This document shows, one piece after another, positions 48,901 through 57,744 of a stretch of DNA of 64,000 bases. Location of the stretch: positions 62,001-126,000 of the IMG/VR virus record IMGVR_UViG_3300020438_004021. One strand, 5' to 3'. The notes beneath the pieces are model-generated. The model saw only the letters and a program-made list of their open reading frames with translations, did not search any database and was not told where the DNA came from. Each line of letters begins with the position of its first letter. Position 1 is the stretch's first letter. This DNA is from a virus. The position numbers and the translations under genes were made by a program.

Positions 48901-51021
48901 ATGACATTAACCGAGGGCAGACATGTCGTTTATGACTTCCAAGAGGTACAGGTAGTGGGTGGCAACACCGGAACTGCCACTCTAGCGGTAAATCCATTCG
49001 GAAGTACAGATTTCTTGGGTCACATGAGTCTTAACCCATCTTCAGACATCTATTACGACACCAGCAAGAACGGTCAGGTAATTGTAAACTCATTTGGAGA
49101 AAACAACCTATACAAAACGGTAGGCAAATCTTGGACTCAAGGTAGAACAGCTGGTTGGGGTGGTGAAGACAATGAATGGATAAACAGGTGGTTGGGAAGC
49201 GAAGACTTATCTGAAAAATCCCAAGCAGAAGTGGATCATACGGAGAGAGATTATAGACTACCCAATAAGGTTGCTAGGGTCAAACTTCCAGACAGGATTC
49301 TCAGAACCGCAGGCGATAGAACTGTTGATGAGAGTGTAGTACCTTATGCTAGATCTAAGGGATTCACATTTGAGGCAACAGGTCTTCTACCTGGTTCCAC
49401 GGTATACGCAATCCTAGATAATACCTTGGTGGGTGCTTCAGGCACTGGTTACGCAGTTAGTAGTCAGGGTGGTGTTTCAGGACACATCGAAGTTGATAAC
49501 TCATTCCTATCTGGACCAATAAGTTTCAGAGTGTCGGACAGCAATACCAACACGTTAAGTTCTACAAACACAGCAGCCGATTGTAAGTTCTACTCTCAGG
49601 GACTGCTGGATACTAGGAATTCTACAATCGTTTCTACTAGGACACCTCAGGCGAGGAGAAAGTCCGTTGCCAGTGAGAGTGTAATTGATGGTCCGTTCTT
49701 AAATGTAGTCGACGGCAATTTCTCTTCTGTACAAAACGGTTTAGACCCATTAGCACAAGAGATTTCGGTAGATGCTGGCACATTCCCCCAAGGAGTGTTC
49801 TTGAGAAGTATTGACCTATTCTTCAATCAGGTTGATCCTAACGTACCAGTGAACATTCATATTAGACCGATGATAAATGGTGCTCCACATGATTTCTTAG
49901 TCCTACCAGACTCCGAAATCACTGTAAAACCCACGGTTGTTGGAGATGGACCTCAGTTCTCACAGAATACGAACTTTAAGTTCAAAAACCCCGTATTCCT
50001 ACCACCTGGTAACTGGGCAGTGTGCATAAGCAGTAACAGTGCCGATAACATATTATTCTTATCTGAGATAGGTGGTATATGGTTAGATTCTAACGGAGCA
50101 CAGAATACCGACTCCTATGAGGTAACCGGTGCTAACGGGAATGGTATCAGACTGAAGGGTATCCTTAAACCCCTGAACAACGGCAGCAGAACCAAAGAAT
50201 CTGGTCAGAACCTAATGATGGGCATAAACAGATGTCAATTCGTCGGTGGGGCATCCGAAGCACCAGATAGAACGGCATCATTCAATCTCACCATACCATC
50301 CGGTAGCACTGGAGCAGGACTGATTGCCAATGTTATATCTAACAAGCAGTTGTTCACCGATTCTGATATTAGACCGACATACAACCTACAGATGGGCAAT
50401 CAATCGTATAACGGTGTGGTTCCCAATAAAGATATTGTTCTAGATCAAAGGCATTTCGTGAATTCATCTTCACAGCAAAGTCTAGACGTTATATTTGGTT
50501 CCACCACAACCAACAATGTGTCTCCTGTGGTAGACATGGACAGGTTGGGTCTACTGATAGCGGACAGTGCTCTTAGAGCATCTATGACGCCGGGTGATAC
50601 TGGTTTCAGGGTAGGAGAGACACAGAATAATTCCTCAGCCGCTAGAACCTATGCCAGATATGTCAGCAAGAAGATTACCTTCGGGAATTCTATTGCAGAC
50701 GACATCAGGGTCTTCCTAGATGTTGCACCAAATGAAGGGAATGTCAAAGTGTTTGTTAAATTGGGAACTTCTGGAGAAGATTTCGATGACTTGGATTACG
50801 TCCAACTATATAATGATGGGGACAGCAGTTCGGAATCTGAGTGGTTCGATTCGGGAAGTCAACTACTTACAAGTTATTCCTTCAAACCAGCAGCGGGGAC
50901 TTCGATAGGAGAATTCTCCTCTTATGCAGTAAAGATTGTAATCAGCAAGAGTCAATCTACAATCACAGAAGACAAGTTGCCAATCATTAAAGATTTGAGA
51001 GCGATAGCTATCAAGAACTGA
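45952..51021 (+). CDS. Very large tail/baseplate protein with DUF4815-type N-terminus
   Basis: 1689 residues, the largest gene of the window. PYYDDFSEDKKFLRTLFRPG, YAVQARELTQLQTVLQSQLE, RMGTHIFENGAVIAGGG is the DUF4815 phage-tail signature. Later blocks (YRLRNCIDFRPVED; SPYVFDLNRDVTAKYIDNKR; QVEKVDQERYLDRLYSDAVA) are typical for this protein in marine T4-like phages. The C-terminal ~500 residues are strand-rich. It probably forms the outer baseplate or fibre base (gp10-like place). GGAG RBS. Confidence 0.82.
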   Translation: MPYSQTPYDSNLFNKSPYYDDFSEDKKFLRTLFRPGYAVQARELTQLQTVLQSQLERMGTHIFENGAVIAGGGIAESNIAYARLGTADALSTSNLNRLINQNISNDSGVNARILHVLDGSTLDIDPSQVVFFQFTSNGGFVEGSTLGTTGANSAGLTFSIAAAGNTAPSVGNDAMIFSVDEGVYYVDGYFVKNDKQVTVPFYEAGSCADNNDHRYRGFVSPTSSVGWNISRTIVTANDDESLKDPAAGFYNQNAPGADRYKIDLSLGHKGFTSSLGSASGLTFDDQDFIELVRIIGGSSTKTVKYTDYAEIEETFARRTFDESGNFTVGAPKIRITTHDAAFTPADSSKFAVGVEPNKSYVGGFEVDTQSTAYLEVDKARDIGKIPPYFEQLNSQLGNYVFIEPSGGGVYGGGWGSGTSADNSFSANSIDKQYSYSIYKEDVHTAPEIGPTLGSCNVRSIAREGDDLKLYLFNIKMAIGEDGTPNNFTDAQYIVSHDPVQGGTGGTGSYFKVKTDSSGFIGPHDAGNKTLVFPVSQNKVVTETGPGKQLDTASTFTVLETHDVHFTNGKSTAIVSLEDGKQFLGSDDEDVLVWFGATASDSGLDAGYTADLLPLSQFRWTSYGSRGQLELLEGLDAPSAGATATMVLPVMYDSERVVGDVYRTLTTTTGSVVGAISDAVVFHEGATCARFKLDNSHIKSIDTVADGSGVKPSTSYFFDDGQRQSGFYKGQVFVPTNVLSGNDTDGYVANISYSYYSHTGKGPITVNSYPVGYEQIPEFTDTESGRLYRLRNCIDFRPVEDSDGTFSSFGIPFYKYNRSYSKISYNYYMPRIDKVCLCRDRTYRLIKGVSSIEPQAPETTSDDMDLYLIKISPYVFDLNRDVTAKYIDNKRFTMRQISEIENQVEKVDQERYLDRLYSDAVAKGNADVGTGINESIMVDDFSSHAFADVTNRDHNCSMDTSFRGLLPPKVTSVYNFASGSIPSGMTLTEGRHVVYDFQEVQVVGGNTGTATLAVNPFGSTDFLGHMSLNPSSDIYYDTSKNGQVIVNSFGENNLYKTVGKSWTQGRTAGWGGEDNEWINRWLGSEDLSEKSQAEVDHTERDYRLPNKVARVKLPDRILRTAGDRTVDESVVPYARSKGFTFEATGLLPGSTVYAILDNTLVGASGTGYAVSSQGGVSGHIEVDNSFLSGPISFRVSDSNTNTLSSTNTAADCKFYSQGLLDTRNSTIVSTRTPQARRKSVASESVIDGPFLNVVDGNFSSVQNGLDPLAQEISVDAGTFPQGVFLRSIDLFFNQVDPNVPVNIHIRPMINGAPHDFLVLPDSEITVKPTVVGDGPQFSQNTNFKFKNPVFLPPGNWAVCISSNSADNILFLSEIGGIWLDSNGAQNTDSYEVTGANGNGIRLKGILKPLNNGSRTKESGQNLMMGINRCQFVGGASEAPDRTASFNLTIPSGSTGAGLIANVISNKQLFTDSDIRPTYNLQMGNQSYNGVVPNKDIVLDQRHFVNSSSQQSLDVIFGSTTTNNVSPVVDMDRLGLLIADSALRASMTPGDTGFRVGETQNNSSAARTYARYVSKKITFGNSIADDIRVFLDVAPNEGNVKVFVKLGTSGEDFDDLDYVQLYNDGDSSSESEWFDSGSQLLTSYSFKPAAGTSIGEFSSYAVKIVISKSQSTITEDKLPIIKDLRAIAIKN

Positions 51022-51029
51022 TATAAATA
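51022..51029 (+). promoter_or_regulatory. T4-type late promoter TATAAATA
   Basis: Exact octamer directly after the large tail gene, 22 bases before the ATG at 51051. Confidence 0.82.
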
Positions 51030-51050
51030 ACTTAGCAGGATAAGATATAC

Positions 51051-53180
51051 ATGGGAACATCAACTACAACACCACCTTCAGGAACTACGGCAGATCCAGT
51101 ACCTAGTCTGTATCTATCTGATACTTTCTATACTTGGTTTAATACCACCAATGATGTAATCAACAAAGTCAACCCAATAGAGGTCTATACTTTAGCGGCT
51201 GCCACAGGTGGTTACAACTCCAACTCCATAGCAGCAGCATATGGAAGCACCACTGGTATTGGTGGTGTCACTATAGATGACTTGGGTAACGGCAACTTTA
51301 AACTAGGGTATGTCATCCCAGAGAAAATTACGGGTGGTCATACATTTTATGGTCATATTGACTTCAAGAAGGGTCCATCTGGTCACATCGCAAACAGTTT
51401 CTGCGGTAGGACGGGTGAAATCGTTGGTGTTAACACCGTAAGTGGTAGACTGCCAGTAGTCTCTGGTGGAACTGGCAATATTACCGGTTGTGTCATTCAA
51501 ATCAATGGTATTCTTGCAACAGAAGGTGGCACTATCGCAATCACCGCTGGTGATATCGAGGGTTCACTAGCGAGCAGCACCGGTCCTGCGGGATTCATCA
51601 TTACCGCTACTGGCGGTTTCGAGATGGATGCTCAGACTAAACTATTCGATGGAATCCCAGATAGTCTTCAGGGAACAGATACACAATACCAAAACGCACT
51701 TCTAGTTCATGGTGCTTCTGGTGCTTCGACTGGTACTAGACCAGCAGTCGCCATTGGTGGACAGTCTTGTGACGCATCTTATGGTCTTTTGGTAGACGGT
51801 GGTGCTTGGTATGGTGGTCATCCTCAGGATGGTAGTGATAAGCACAGCGGTGGAATCAAACTAAAGGGCAACAACAAGGACAACTACTTCGATATCTCAG
51901 CGGTAGACAGCCTACATATTGGTGCTTGTGCTGACATCATCATGAATATCGACCACGTTGCCGATGGTTCTGCTGAATTCAAAGTTACCAAGTCCAGCAC
52001 TGCTAATGGCACACCTGGTCAGATATCCAACCTGATGAGAGTCAACTCAAGCGGAGAGCTGTTCGTAGATAAAATTAGAGGTGTTGACGACTCTGCCACG
52101 ATGATTACCCTGTCTGGTGGTACTGATGTCAAGATTAATAAGACACTTCACATCGCCGATTTTGTTAAAGATAATGGTGGACAGTCTAGTAATTCATATA
52201 GGCAGAACTCAGTTTCAGGCACAGATGCCTCAGGGTTCGTATTAAGACCAAATACAGCCGGTAAGATGGACTGGCAGAATGATTACGTTATTGATGATTC
52301 GGAAGCACCTAGCAGTGCTACTGGATACTCCGATGGTGCAGTGTGGTATCAGACCGGTGGTGGAGCGGCTGGTGGTGCTGGAACAGCGGTAGGAAATAAG
52401 ACTCACCACGTAAGTATCACCAACAACACTAAAGTCTCATTAGAGAATATGACTTCGTTGGATTTGTTCCAACCAGTTCGACCAGGCATCACTTCTTTCG
52501 ATAAGTGGCAGGGAGATGTCAATATTGGAAGCGGCAGAACATCTAAAGCAGAAAGAGGTTGGGATGTTTATGAGGTAGGGACAGACAGTAACGGCATCTT
52601 CACAGTCAAAAGACTCACTGCCAGACCTTACATAAACGGCGGTGCGGATGACCTAAGCGGTACTGGTTTGCTCCCAATAGGCCTCGATATGGCAGGTACG
52701 CATGCCTCGATAAAGATAAGTGGTCAGTTTGGTGTCGCCCAACCTTTAAGCAACCATAGTCATGACGAAATATCATCAATTGGGTCTAACTGGGCAATCC
52801 ATGCATATGTAACTCAGTCTCCAGCCCCAATGTACTACAGTGGTGACGGTTGGTCGCACACCGACCCGGTTATCTATGATTTTTGTGAGTCACAGTCTGA
52901 GATAGGAACTGGTGTTAACTGGAGTTATACTCTTAAATCAGAAGTTCACCAGAGCAGATTGGACTTCCGAGAGAGAGACAACAATCAGTTGGGTAGACAA
53001 CTAATTAGAGATGGGTCAGTCGAACTTGGCATCCCAATTGGGAGCAGCACTAACAATAGACTATTCATATGCGTTTCAGACGAGAGACCGTTAGCCGCAG
53101 GTTCGACAACTTGGGCCCCATCAACAGACAAATTCCAACTAGATGAAGTAATGATTGACGCATATTCTTTTGATGCTTAA
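51051..53180 (+). CDS. Tail fibre-like structural protein
   Basis: 709 residues, beta-rich and Gly/Ser/Thr/Asn-rich. The first 130 residues (YLSDTFYTWFNTTNDVINKV; CGRTGEIVGVNTVSG) match the attachment region of cyanophage-type fibres, including an FNG-like GRTGEIVGVN unit. The middle has fibre-type strands (GIKLKGNNKDNYFDISAV), and a C-terminal ~120-residue domain (WGPSTD-like TTWAPSTDKFQLDEVMID) ends it. No enzymatic motif. It probably attaches to the baseplate and recognises the host. Confidence 0.78.
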   Translation: MGTSTTTPPSGTTADPVPSLYLSDTFYTWFNTTNDVINKVNPIEVYTLAAATGGYNSNSIAAAYGSTTGIGGVTIDDLGNGNFKLGYVIPEKITGGHTFYGHIDFKKGPSGHIANSFCGRTGEIVGVNTVSGRLPVVSGGTGNITGCVIQINGILATEGGTIAITAGDIEGSLASSTGPAGFIITATGGFEMDAQTKLFDGIPDSLQGTDTQYQNALLVHGASGASTGTRPAVAIGGQSCDASYGLLVDGGAWYGGHPQDGSDKHSGGIKLKGNNKDNYFDISAVDSLHIGACADIIMNIDHVADGSAEFKVTKSSTANGTPGQISNLMRVNSSGELFVDKIRGVDDSATMITLSGGTDVKINKTLHIADFVKDNGGQSSNSYRQNSVSGTDASGFVLRPNTAGKMDWQNDYVIDDSEAPSSATGYSDGAVWYQTGGGAAGGAGTAVGNKTHHVSITNNTKVSLENMTSLDLFQPVRPGITSFDKWQGDVNIGSGRTSKAERGWDVYEVGTDSNGIFTVKRLTARPYINGGADDLSGTGLLPIGLDMAGTHASIKISGQFGVAQPLSNHSHDEISSIGSNWAIHAYVTQSPAPMYYSGDGWSHTDPVIYDFCESQSEIGTGVNWSYTLKSEVHQSRLDFRERDNNQLGRQLIRDGSVELGIPIGSSTNNRLFICVSDERPLAAGSTTWAPSTDKFQLDEVMIDAYSFDA

Positions 53181-53186
53181 TAAATA
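53179..53186 (+). promoter_or_regulatory. Late-promoter-like box AATAAATA
   Basis: One base from the late octamer, 37 bases before the ATG at 53223; overlaps the upstream stop. Confidence 0.5.
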
Positions 53187-53222
53187 CTAGTGAATATAAA
53201 AGACTTAACGAGGATAATATAA

Positions 53223-54341
53223 ATGGCAGGAAAAGATTTTGATACCGGTGGTGTTTTTAGGGACCCTCAAGGTAAGATATATATTAAGAACGTCATCGAT
53301 ATTGGTAGTGCTATCACCACCAAATCTGTTGCGTCGATATCTAGTGTAAATATAGATACTCTGACAACCGGCTCTTCTTTCAATGTAGGCACTGGTCCTA
53401 GTGGTGCAGGCAAGTCTGGTGATGGTTATTACCTGTCTAAGATGCTTATATCAGAAAGCCCAGTATCTTCAAGACAGTTGAAATTCAATCCCAAAGGGTC
53501 TGGTACTTCTACCACAAGATCAGCTACTGTATCCATTCCTGACCCCAGAACTGAGTTTGTTGTGGCATTCACCGCAGGTGCGTTCAGCGGTCAGGGGCAT
53601 ATAACGTCTGGAAGAGGATTCTCTCTAGATGAAACAGTTCAGGCATATGTCAATGGTACTACGTGGCTTGGTAGGGTTTCTTATGCAGACAATGTTACCG
53701 GATCTTATAATGAAGACTACGGCATAACTGGTGCTGTAGTAGGTTTTTATAACTGTGGACCCACATATGCTACTGGTGGTGCAACTGGTCCATGTGGTGG
53801 TCACAGTGGTGATACTGGACCCGGTATTAGTGGTTTATCTAGTGGTGCTTTCGGTTATCCTTTCACTGTTTACACGGTAATGTCACCCGACAATATCAGA
53901 AGTCAACTCCTGTTTGGAGGAAATAATACCGCTGGATTTAGTAGTGCACAGGAGTTGAACGACCCATCCATGGTAGAGTTTACATATGGAACAGGTCCTG
54001 CTGGTGCTACCCTGCCCAAGGGTTACATTATGAACACACTATCAGATAAAGCACAAGTTGTTAGGACTAATCATGAGTTATATGGTGCTGGTCAAGCTTC
54101 AGAATTCATCTCCTCAATGAAAGTACACTTGGTAACAGGTGCTACTCTGGTGTTGAGCACTACTGCTGGTTCATCTGGTGGTGGTTCTGGTGGTGCATCT
54201 GGACCAGGCATATTCCAAGAATTTGCTACAACCGCGTTGGAGACGGTGAACAACAACACAGACGCATTCTTTGAAATTCGCAATGAGCTTAACCAATTGG
54301 ACTCAGTTCATAAATTGCTCTATGCTGGTCTGACTAACTGA
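53223..54341 (+). CDS. Fibre-associated structural protein
   Basis: 372 residues. DFDTGGVFRDPQGKIYIKNV and a beta-rich body with ATGGATGPCGGHSGDTGPGI (short collagen-like Gly-x-x stretch) and a helical end (TTALETVNNNTDAFFEIRNE). The layout resembles short fibre or whisker proteins of marine T4-like phages. It lies between the large fibre gene and the Gly/Cys-rich adhesin gene, so it may link them. Confidence 0.72.
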   Translation: MAGKDFDTGGVFRDPQGKIYIKNVIDIGSAITTKSVASISSVNIDTLTTGSSFNVGTGPSGAGKSGDGYYLSKMLISESPVSSRQLKFNPKGSGTSTTRSATVSIPDPRTEFVVAFTAGAFSGQGHITSGRGFSLDETVQAYVNGTTWLGRVSYADNVTGSYNEDYGITGAVVGFYNCGPTYATGGATGPCGGHSGDTGPGISGLSSGAFGYPFTVYTVMSPDNIRSQLLFGGNNTAGFSSAQELNDPSMVEFTYGTGPAGATLPKGYIMNTLSDKAQVVRTNHELYGAGQASEFISSMKVHLVTGATLVLSTTAGSSGGGSGGASGPGIFQEFATTALETVNNNTDAFFEIRNELNQLDSVHKLLYAGLTN

Positions 54342-54360
54342 TTTAAGGTGATTATAGTAT

Positions 54361-55671
54361 ATGGCATATGGAAACAAGACAAGCGGTATATCTGGAGCGG
54401 TTTCAAAAAACCAAAGTGGAAGTAATTCTCAATTCCACTGGTTGAATAAGGTCTATGTCGCTAAAAGCAACCTGTTCGAAGAAATCAAAGCATCTTGGGT
54501 AGTGCAGTCTGGTAATTGGGTGAAATGGTATGACCCAGTGTTTGCGGTCGCTTTCTTCGCAGATAAAGCAGCCTCAGACGGCACACCAGGTAGTATATCC
54601 GGTAATGTACCTAAATGGAATGTTCCTGTAGGAACCAAAACGTTTTATGCTAGACTATTCGGGGCTGGTGGAAAAACATACACCCCTTGTCCTCAGAAAC
54701 CAACCCACGGTGGACATGGTGGGTGCACCGACATACAAGTCAGGACAAGTGAATATAATGCTAATAACGACTATTTCGTAAAGACCGGAAACGATTTACA
54801 TGTATGCGTAGGTGTGCAAGGTGGTATTGCCAATGTTGATGTGACCCATGGAAGTGGTGGATCAGTGTATGTCGGTGGGGGTGGAGGCGGTGGAGGAAGT
54901 TGGTTAGTACAAACTACAGACGCTTTTCAGGACTGGAGTGGAACTTGTCCAGCTGATTCTATAGGAGGTGGACAACGTGCACTTTATGGTCGTGGTGATC
55001 TTTTCGGTACACCAGAAGACAACTGGCCTGTAGCCTGGAGTAACCTTCAAAAAGCGGTCTACAACAATTTCTTAGCCTGCGCCGCAGGTGGTGGTGCTGG
55101 ATCGGTGAATGCGGGTGCTAATGACCATGCCTGCAAGTGTGGTGCCGGGGATGTGGGATGCTATGGACCAAGAGGTGGTGACGGTGGAGGTGGTTACAAC
55201 TTCTATGGATGCGGTACGGGATGGTGCGATCCTCCCGCTAGTCCTCAAGAATGCACGACATCCCAAGGATGTGGTAATTTCCAAGGTAAGGGTTCTGGTG
55301 TGAATCAAGGGGGCGTCGGGATTGGAGATGGGTCGAGAAATGGTCAGTTCTTCAGAGGTGCTGCCTCTAATAAGAATAGAGAAGCAGGTGGTGGAGGCTG
55401 GGGAGGCGGTGGAGCAGGAGAATATGGTGCAGGTGGCGGCGCTGGCAATATTAGACAAGGTGCTAACTGGGCTAATCCCAGTGACACGGGCATATATCAA
55501 AACCTACAACTAGGCAGAGCGAGAACCACTGAACCTGGTTGGGAACAAGGTGGTGGTAACTGGAATCGAGTAATACCTCAATGGGTCAGAACTGCTTATG
55601 GTTCTCAATATAATTTCGGCACTAGAGACAGCCATGGTCTGGTTATAATATCTTCAGAACCAATTAGTTGA
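54361..55671 (+). CDS. Glycine- and cysteine-rich putative adhesin
   Basis: 436 residues. The start SNSQFHWLNKVYVAKSNLFE...WVKWYDPV is an attachment module; VPVGTKTFYARLFGAGGKTY matches the lead-in of the other glycine-rich adhesin. Glycine runs (GGGGGGGGSW, GGGGWGGGGAGEYGAGGGAG) alternate with at least 15 cysteines (for example ACKCGAGDVGCYG; GCGTGWCDPP; CTTSQGCGN). It ends HGLVIISSEPIS. Glycine runs suggest a polyglycine-II tip; so many cysteines are unusual and may form disulfides or bind metal. Likely the receptor-binding tip of the long fibre. Confidence 0.75.
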   Translation: MAYGNKTSGISGAVSKNQSGSNSQFHWLNKVYVAKSNLFEEIKASWVVQSGNWVKWYDPVFAVAFFADKAASDGTPGSISGNVPKWNVPVGTKTFYARLFGAGGKTYTPCPQKPTHGGHGGCTDIQVRTSEYNANNDYFVKTGNDLHVCVGVQGGIANVDVTHGSGGSVYVGGGGGGGGSWLVQTTDAFQDWSGTCPADSIGGGQRALYGRGDLFGTPEDNWPVAWSNLQKAVYNNFLACAAGGGAGSVNAGANDHACKCGAGDVGCYGPRGGDGGGGYNFYGCGTGWCDPPASPQECTTSQGCGNFQGKGSGVNQGGVGIGDGSRNGQFFRGAASNKNREAGGGGWGGGGAGEYGAGGGAGNIRQGANWANPSDTGIYQNLQLGRARTTEPGWEQGGGNWNRVIPQWVRTAYGSQYNFGTRDSHGLVIISSEPIS

Positions 55672-55682
55672 CATCGGGCAGT

Positions 55683-55690
55683 TATAAATA
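55683..55690 (+). promoter_or_regulatory. T4-type late promoter TATAAATA
   Basis: Exact octamer 30 bases before the ATG at 55720; start of the neck/terminase block. Confidence 0.85.
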
Positions 55691-55719
55691 GTATAGACTA
55701 ACAAAATAGGGATGCTAAT

Positions 55720-56088
55720 ATGTCGTCAGAAACACACATAGAAGGAACTTCAGAAGTTAACTTCGTAACAGATTATTTAAGACCTTTAAGTTGTGCACTC
55801 CTCAATCTGGACAGCAACTTCTTGCAATCTTATACCACGATGTATGCTATGGTAGAATCTTCATTCCAAGAAGAGAATCAGACTAAGATAGTTAGCGATG
55901 GTCAGTCTGGAGATGCTTTCTCACGACTTTTAGGTGCTAACGTTACTGAAATTTCGGACCAAATAGAACAAATGTCGGTTGCTATTGGATCTATCAGTGG
56001 AATCTTAAGACTGGCAGCAGATTCTGAAGCATTTTCTACTAATGCTATAAACTTAAGAGGTGCTGGTACTGGTGGTTGTGCTTGTTGA
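55720..56088 (+). CDS. Small helical protein before gp13
   Basis: 122 residues, amphipathic helices (LRPLSCALLNLDSNFLQSYT; IEQMSVAIGSISGILRLAAD) and a Cys-containing glycine tail (RGAGTGGCAC). No family recognised. It shares a late promoter with gp13, so a neck, head or fibre-accessory role is likely. 24 bases separate it from gp13. Confidence 0.68.
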   Translation: MSSETHIEGTSEVNFVTDYLRPLSCALLNLDSNFLQSYTTMYAMVESSFQEENQTKIVSDGQSGDAFSRLLGANVTEISDQIEQMSVAIGSISGILRLAADSEAFSTNAINLRGAGTGGCAC

Positions 56089-56112
56089 ACAAGGTAAACA
56101 GGGAAATGTACA

Positions 56113-56862
56113 ATGGCTAAACCCACGTCTAGACAAACTTTAAAAGATTATGCACTGAGGAGACTAGGTGCTCCTGTCATCGATATTAATGTCGACGACT
56201 CTCAGATGGAGGATGCTCTAGATGATGCTTTGCAATTTTTCGCTGAGTACCATTTCGATGGTGTTGAGAAGGTATACCTTAGTCATCAAATCACCTCAAC
56301 AGACCAAACCAACAAATATCTAGATATGAATGCGATAGACAGCAATGTCATTAGTGTTATCAAGATGTTTAATGTTAACACCAATTCCATCAATATGTTT
56401 GATGTATCTTACCAGTTAGCACTGAATGACTTCTTCGGAACTTTCTCTACTGGGACTTTGACTAATTACACCATTACCAAACAGCATCTAGAAATGCTCG
56501 AAGACATACTGGACCCAGAAAAGAATGTAAGATTCAGCAGGGTAACCAATAAGTTATATGGAGATTTTGATTGGGAAAACGATGTAGATGCTGGAGACTA
56601 TCTGGTAATAGAGGCATATAGTGTTCTAGACCCAGAAACATATACGGAAATTTACAACGATAGACTCTTGAAAAGGTATACTACTGCTCTCATAAAAAGA
56701 GCATGGGGTGCTAATTTATCTAAATTCGAGGGAATACAACTGCCTGGTGGAGTCCAGTTTAATGGACAGAGGATTCTGGAAGAAGCTATGTCGGAAATTG
56801 AGAAGATCGAAGAAGAGGTTCAGGATAAATACGAACTACCACCTGACTTCATGATGGGTTAA
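56113..56862 (+). CDS. 13: gp13 neck protein
   Basis: 249 residues. SRQTLKDYALRRLGAPVIDI, NVDDSQMEDALDDALQFFAE, YHFDGVEKVYLSHQIT and GIQLPGGVQFNGQRILEEAM are diagnostic of gp13 in T4-like phages. gp13 and gp14 form the neck that closes the head and receives the tail. First of the conserved run 13-14-15-16-17-18-19-20. Confidence 0.93.
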   Translation: MAKPTSRQTLKDYALRRLGAPVIDINVDDSQMEDALDDALQFFAEYHFDGVEKVYLSHQITSTDQTNKYLDMNAIDSNVISVIKMFNVNTNSINMFDVSYQLALNDFFGTFSTGTLTNYTITKQHLEMLEDILDPEKNVRFSRVTNKLYGDFDWENDVDAGDYLVIEAYSVLDPETYTEIYNDRLLKRYTTALIKRAWGANLSKFEGIQLPGGVQFNGQRILEEAMSEIEKIEEEVQDKYELPPDFMMG

Positions 56863-56874
56863 GGGAGGTGATTC

Positions 56875-57744
56875 TTGGCAACTAATTCTCATTTCAGACC
56901 TCAGAGGGATGAGCAGAAGATTATTGAAGATTTGTCTATAGAGGCTATTAAAATCTATGGGCATGACTTCGTTTATATACCCAGAACTCTGGTCAAGGAA
57001 GACGAATTATTCGGTGAAGATGTCCTGTCCACTTTCGATAATGGTGTGGAACTGGAAATGTACATTCAAAACATAGATGGTTTTGAAGGAGATGGAGACT
57101 TTGTCTCTAAGTTCGGTTTAGAGGTCAGAGATTCCATGAAATTGGTAGTCTCCAAGAAGAGATTTGAAGAAGAAGTATCACCTGTTGAATCTTCAATTAA
57201 ATACCCAAGAGAGGGAGACTTAATTTTCTTCCCCATGACCAAAGGTCTCTTCGAGATTAAATTTGTAGAGCATGAAAATCCATTTTATCAACTCAACAAG
57301 TTATATACCTATTCTCTATCGTGCGAGCTGTTCCAATACGCACAAGAAGACCTCAACACTGGTTGGACAGACGTAGACAAGATAGAAACAGACAGATACG
57401 ACTCTGTGGTACAGCTGACCACATCTGGTGGTGTAACCGGTACATTCTTGGTCGGAGAGTTTGTGTTTGATGGACCATCGTATGCTACATCTGTTAACAC
57501 TGCAACCATCGTTAAATGGGATGGTTCAGTAATGCAGATAGCCGGACAATCAGGTGCTATAGGGACTACGGGAATCACTGGAAGCGATTCAAGTGCCTTC
57601 GCAGTAGTTGGTTCCACTGGTGCACCCAATACAACGATAATTGTACCACCTACCAACTTCACTGACAACAGGGACATTCAGGTAGAGGCTGACGATGTAT
57701 TCGACTTCACTGATAAAGACCCATTCTCGGAGGGTAACTATTAA
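56875..57744 (+). CDS. 14: gp14 neck protein
   Basis: 289 residues, TTG start 56875 behind GGGAGGTG. IEDLSIEAIKIYGHDFVYIP, RTLVKEDELFGEDVLSTFDN, EMYIQNIDGFEGDGDFVSKF and GLEVRDSMKLVVSKKRFEEE match gp14. A strand-rich insert (about 180-265) distinguishes it from T4. Stop overlaps gp15 start by one base. Confidence 0.93.
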   Translation: MATNSHFRPQRDEQKIIEDLSIEAIKIYGHDFVYIPRTLVKEDELFGEDVLSTFDNGVELEMYIQNIDGFEGDGDFVSKFGLEVRDSMKLVVSKKRFEEEVSPVESSIKYPREGDLIFFPMTKGLFEIKFVEHENPFYQLNKLYTYSLSCELFQYAQEDLNTGWTDVDKIETDRYDSVVQLTTSGGVTGTFLVGEFVFDGPSYATSVNTATIVKWDGSVMQIAGQSGAIGTTGITGSDSSAFAVVGSTGAPNTTIIVPPTNFTDNRDIQVEADDVFDFTDKDPFSEGNY

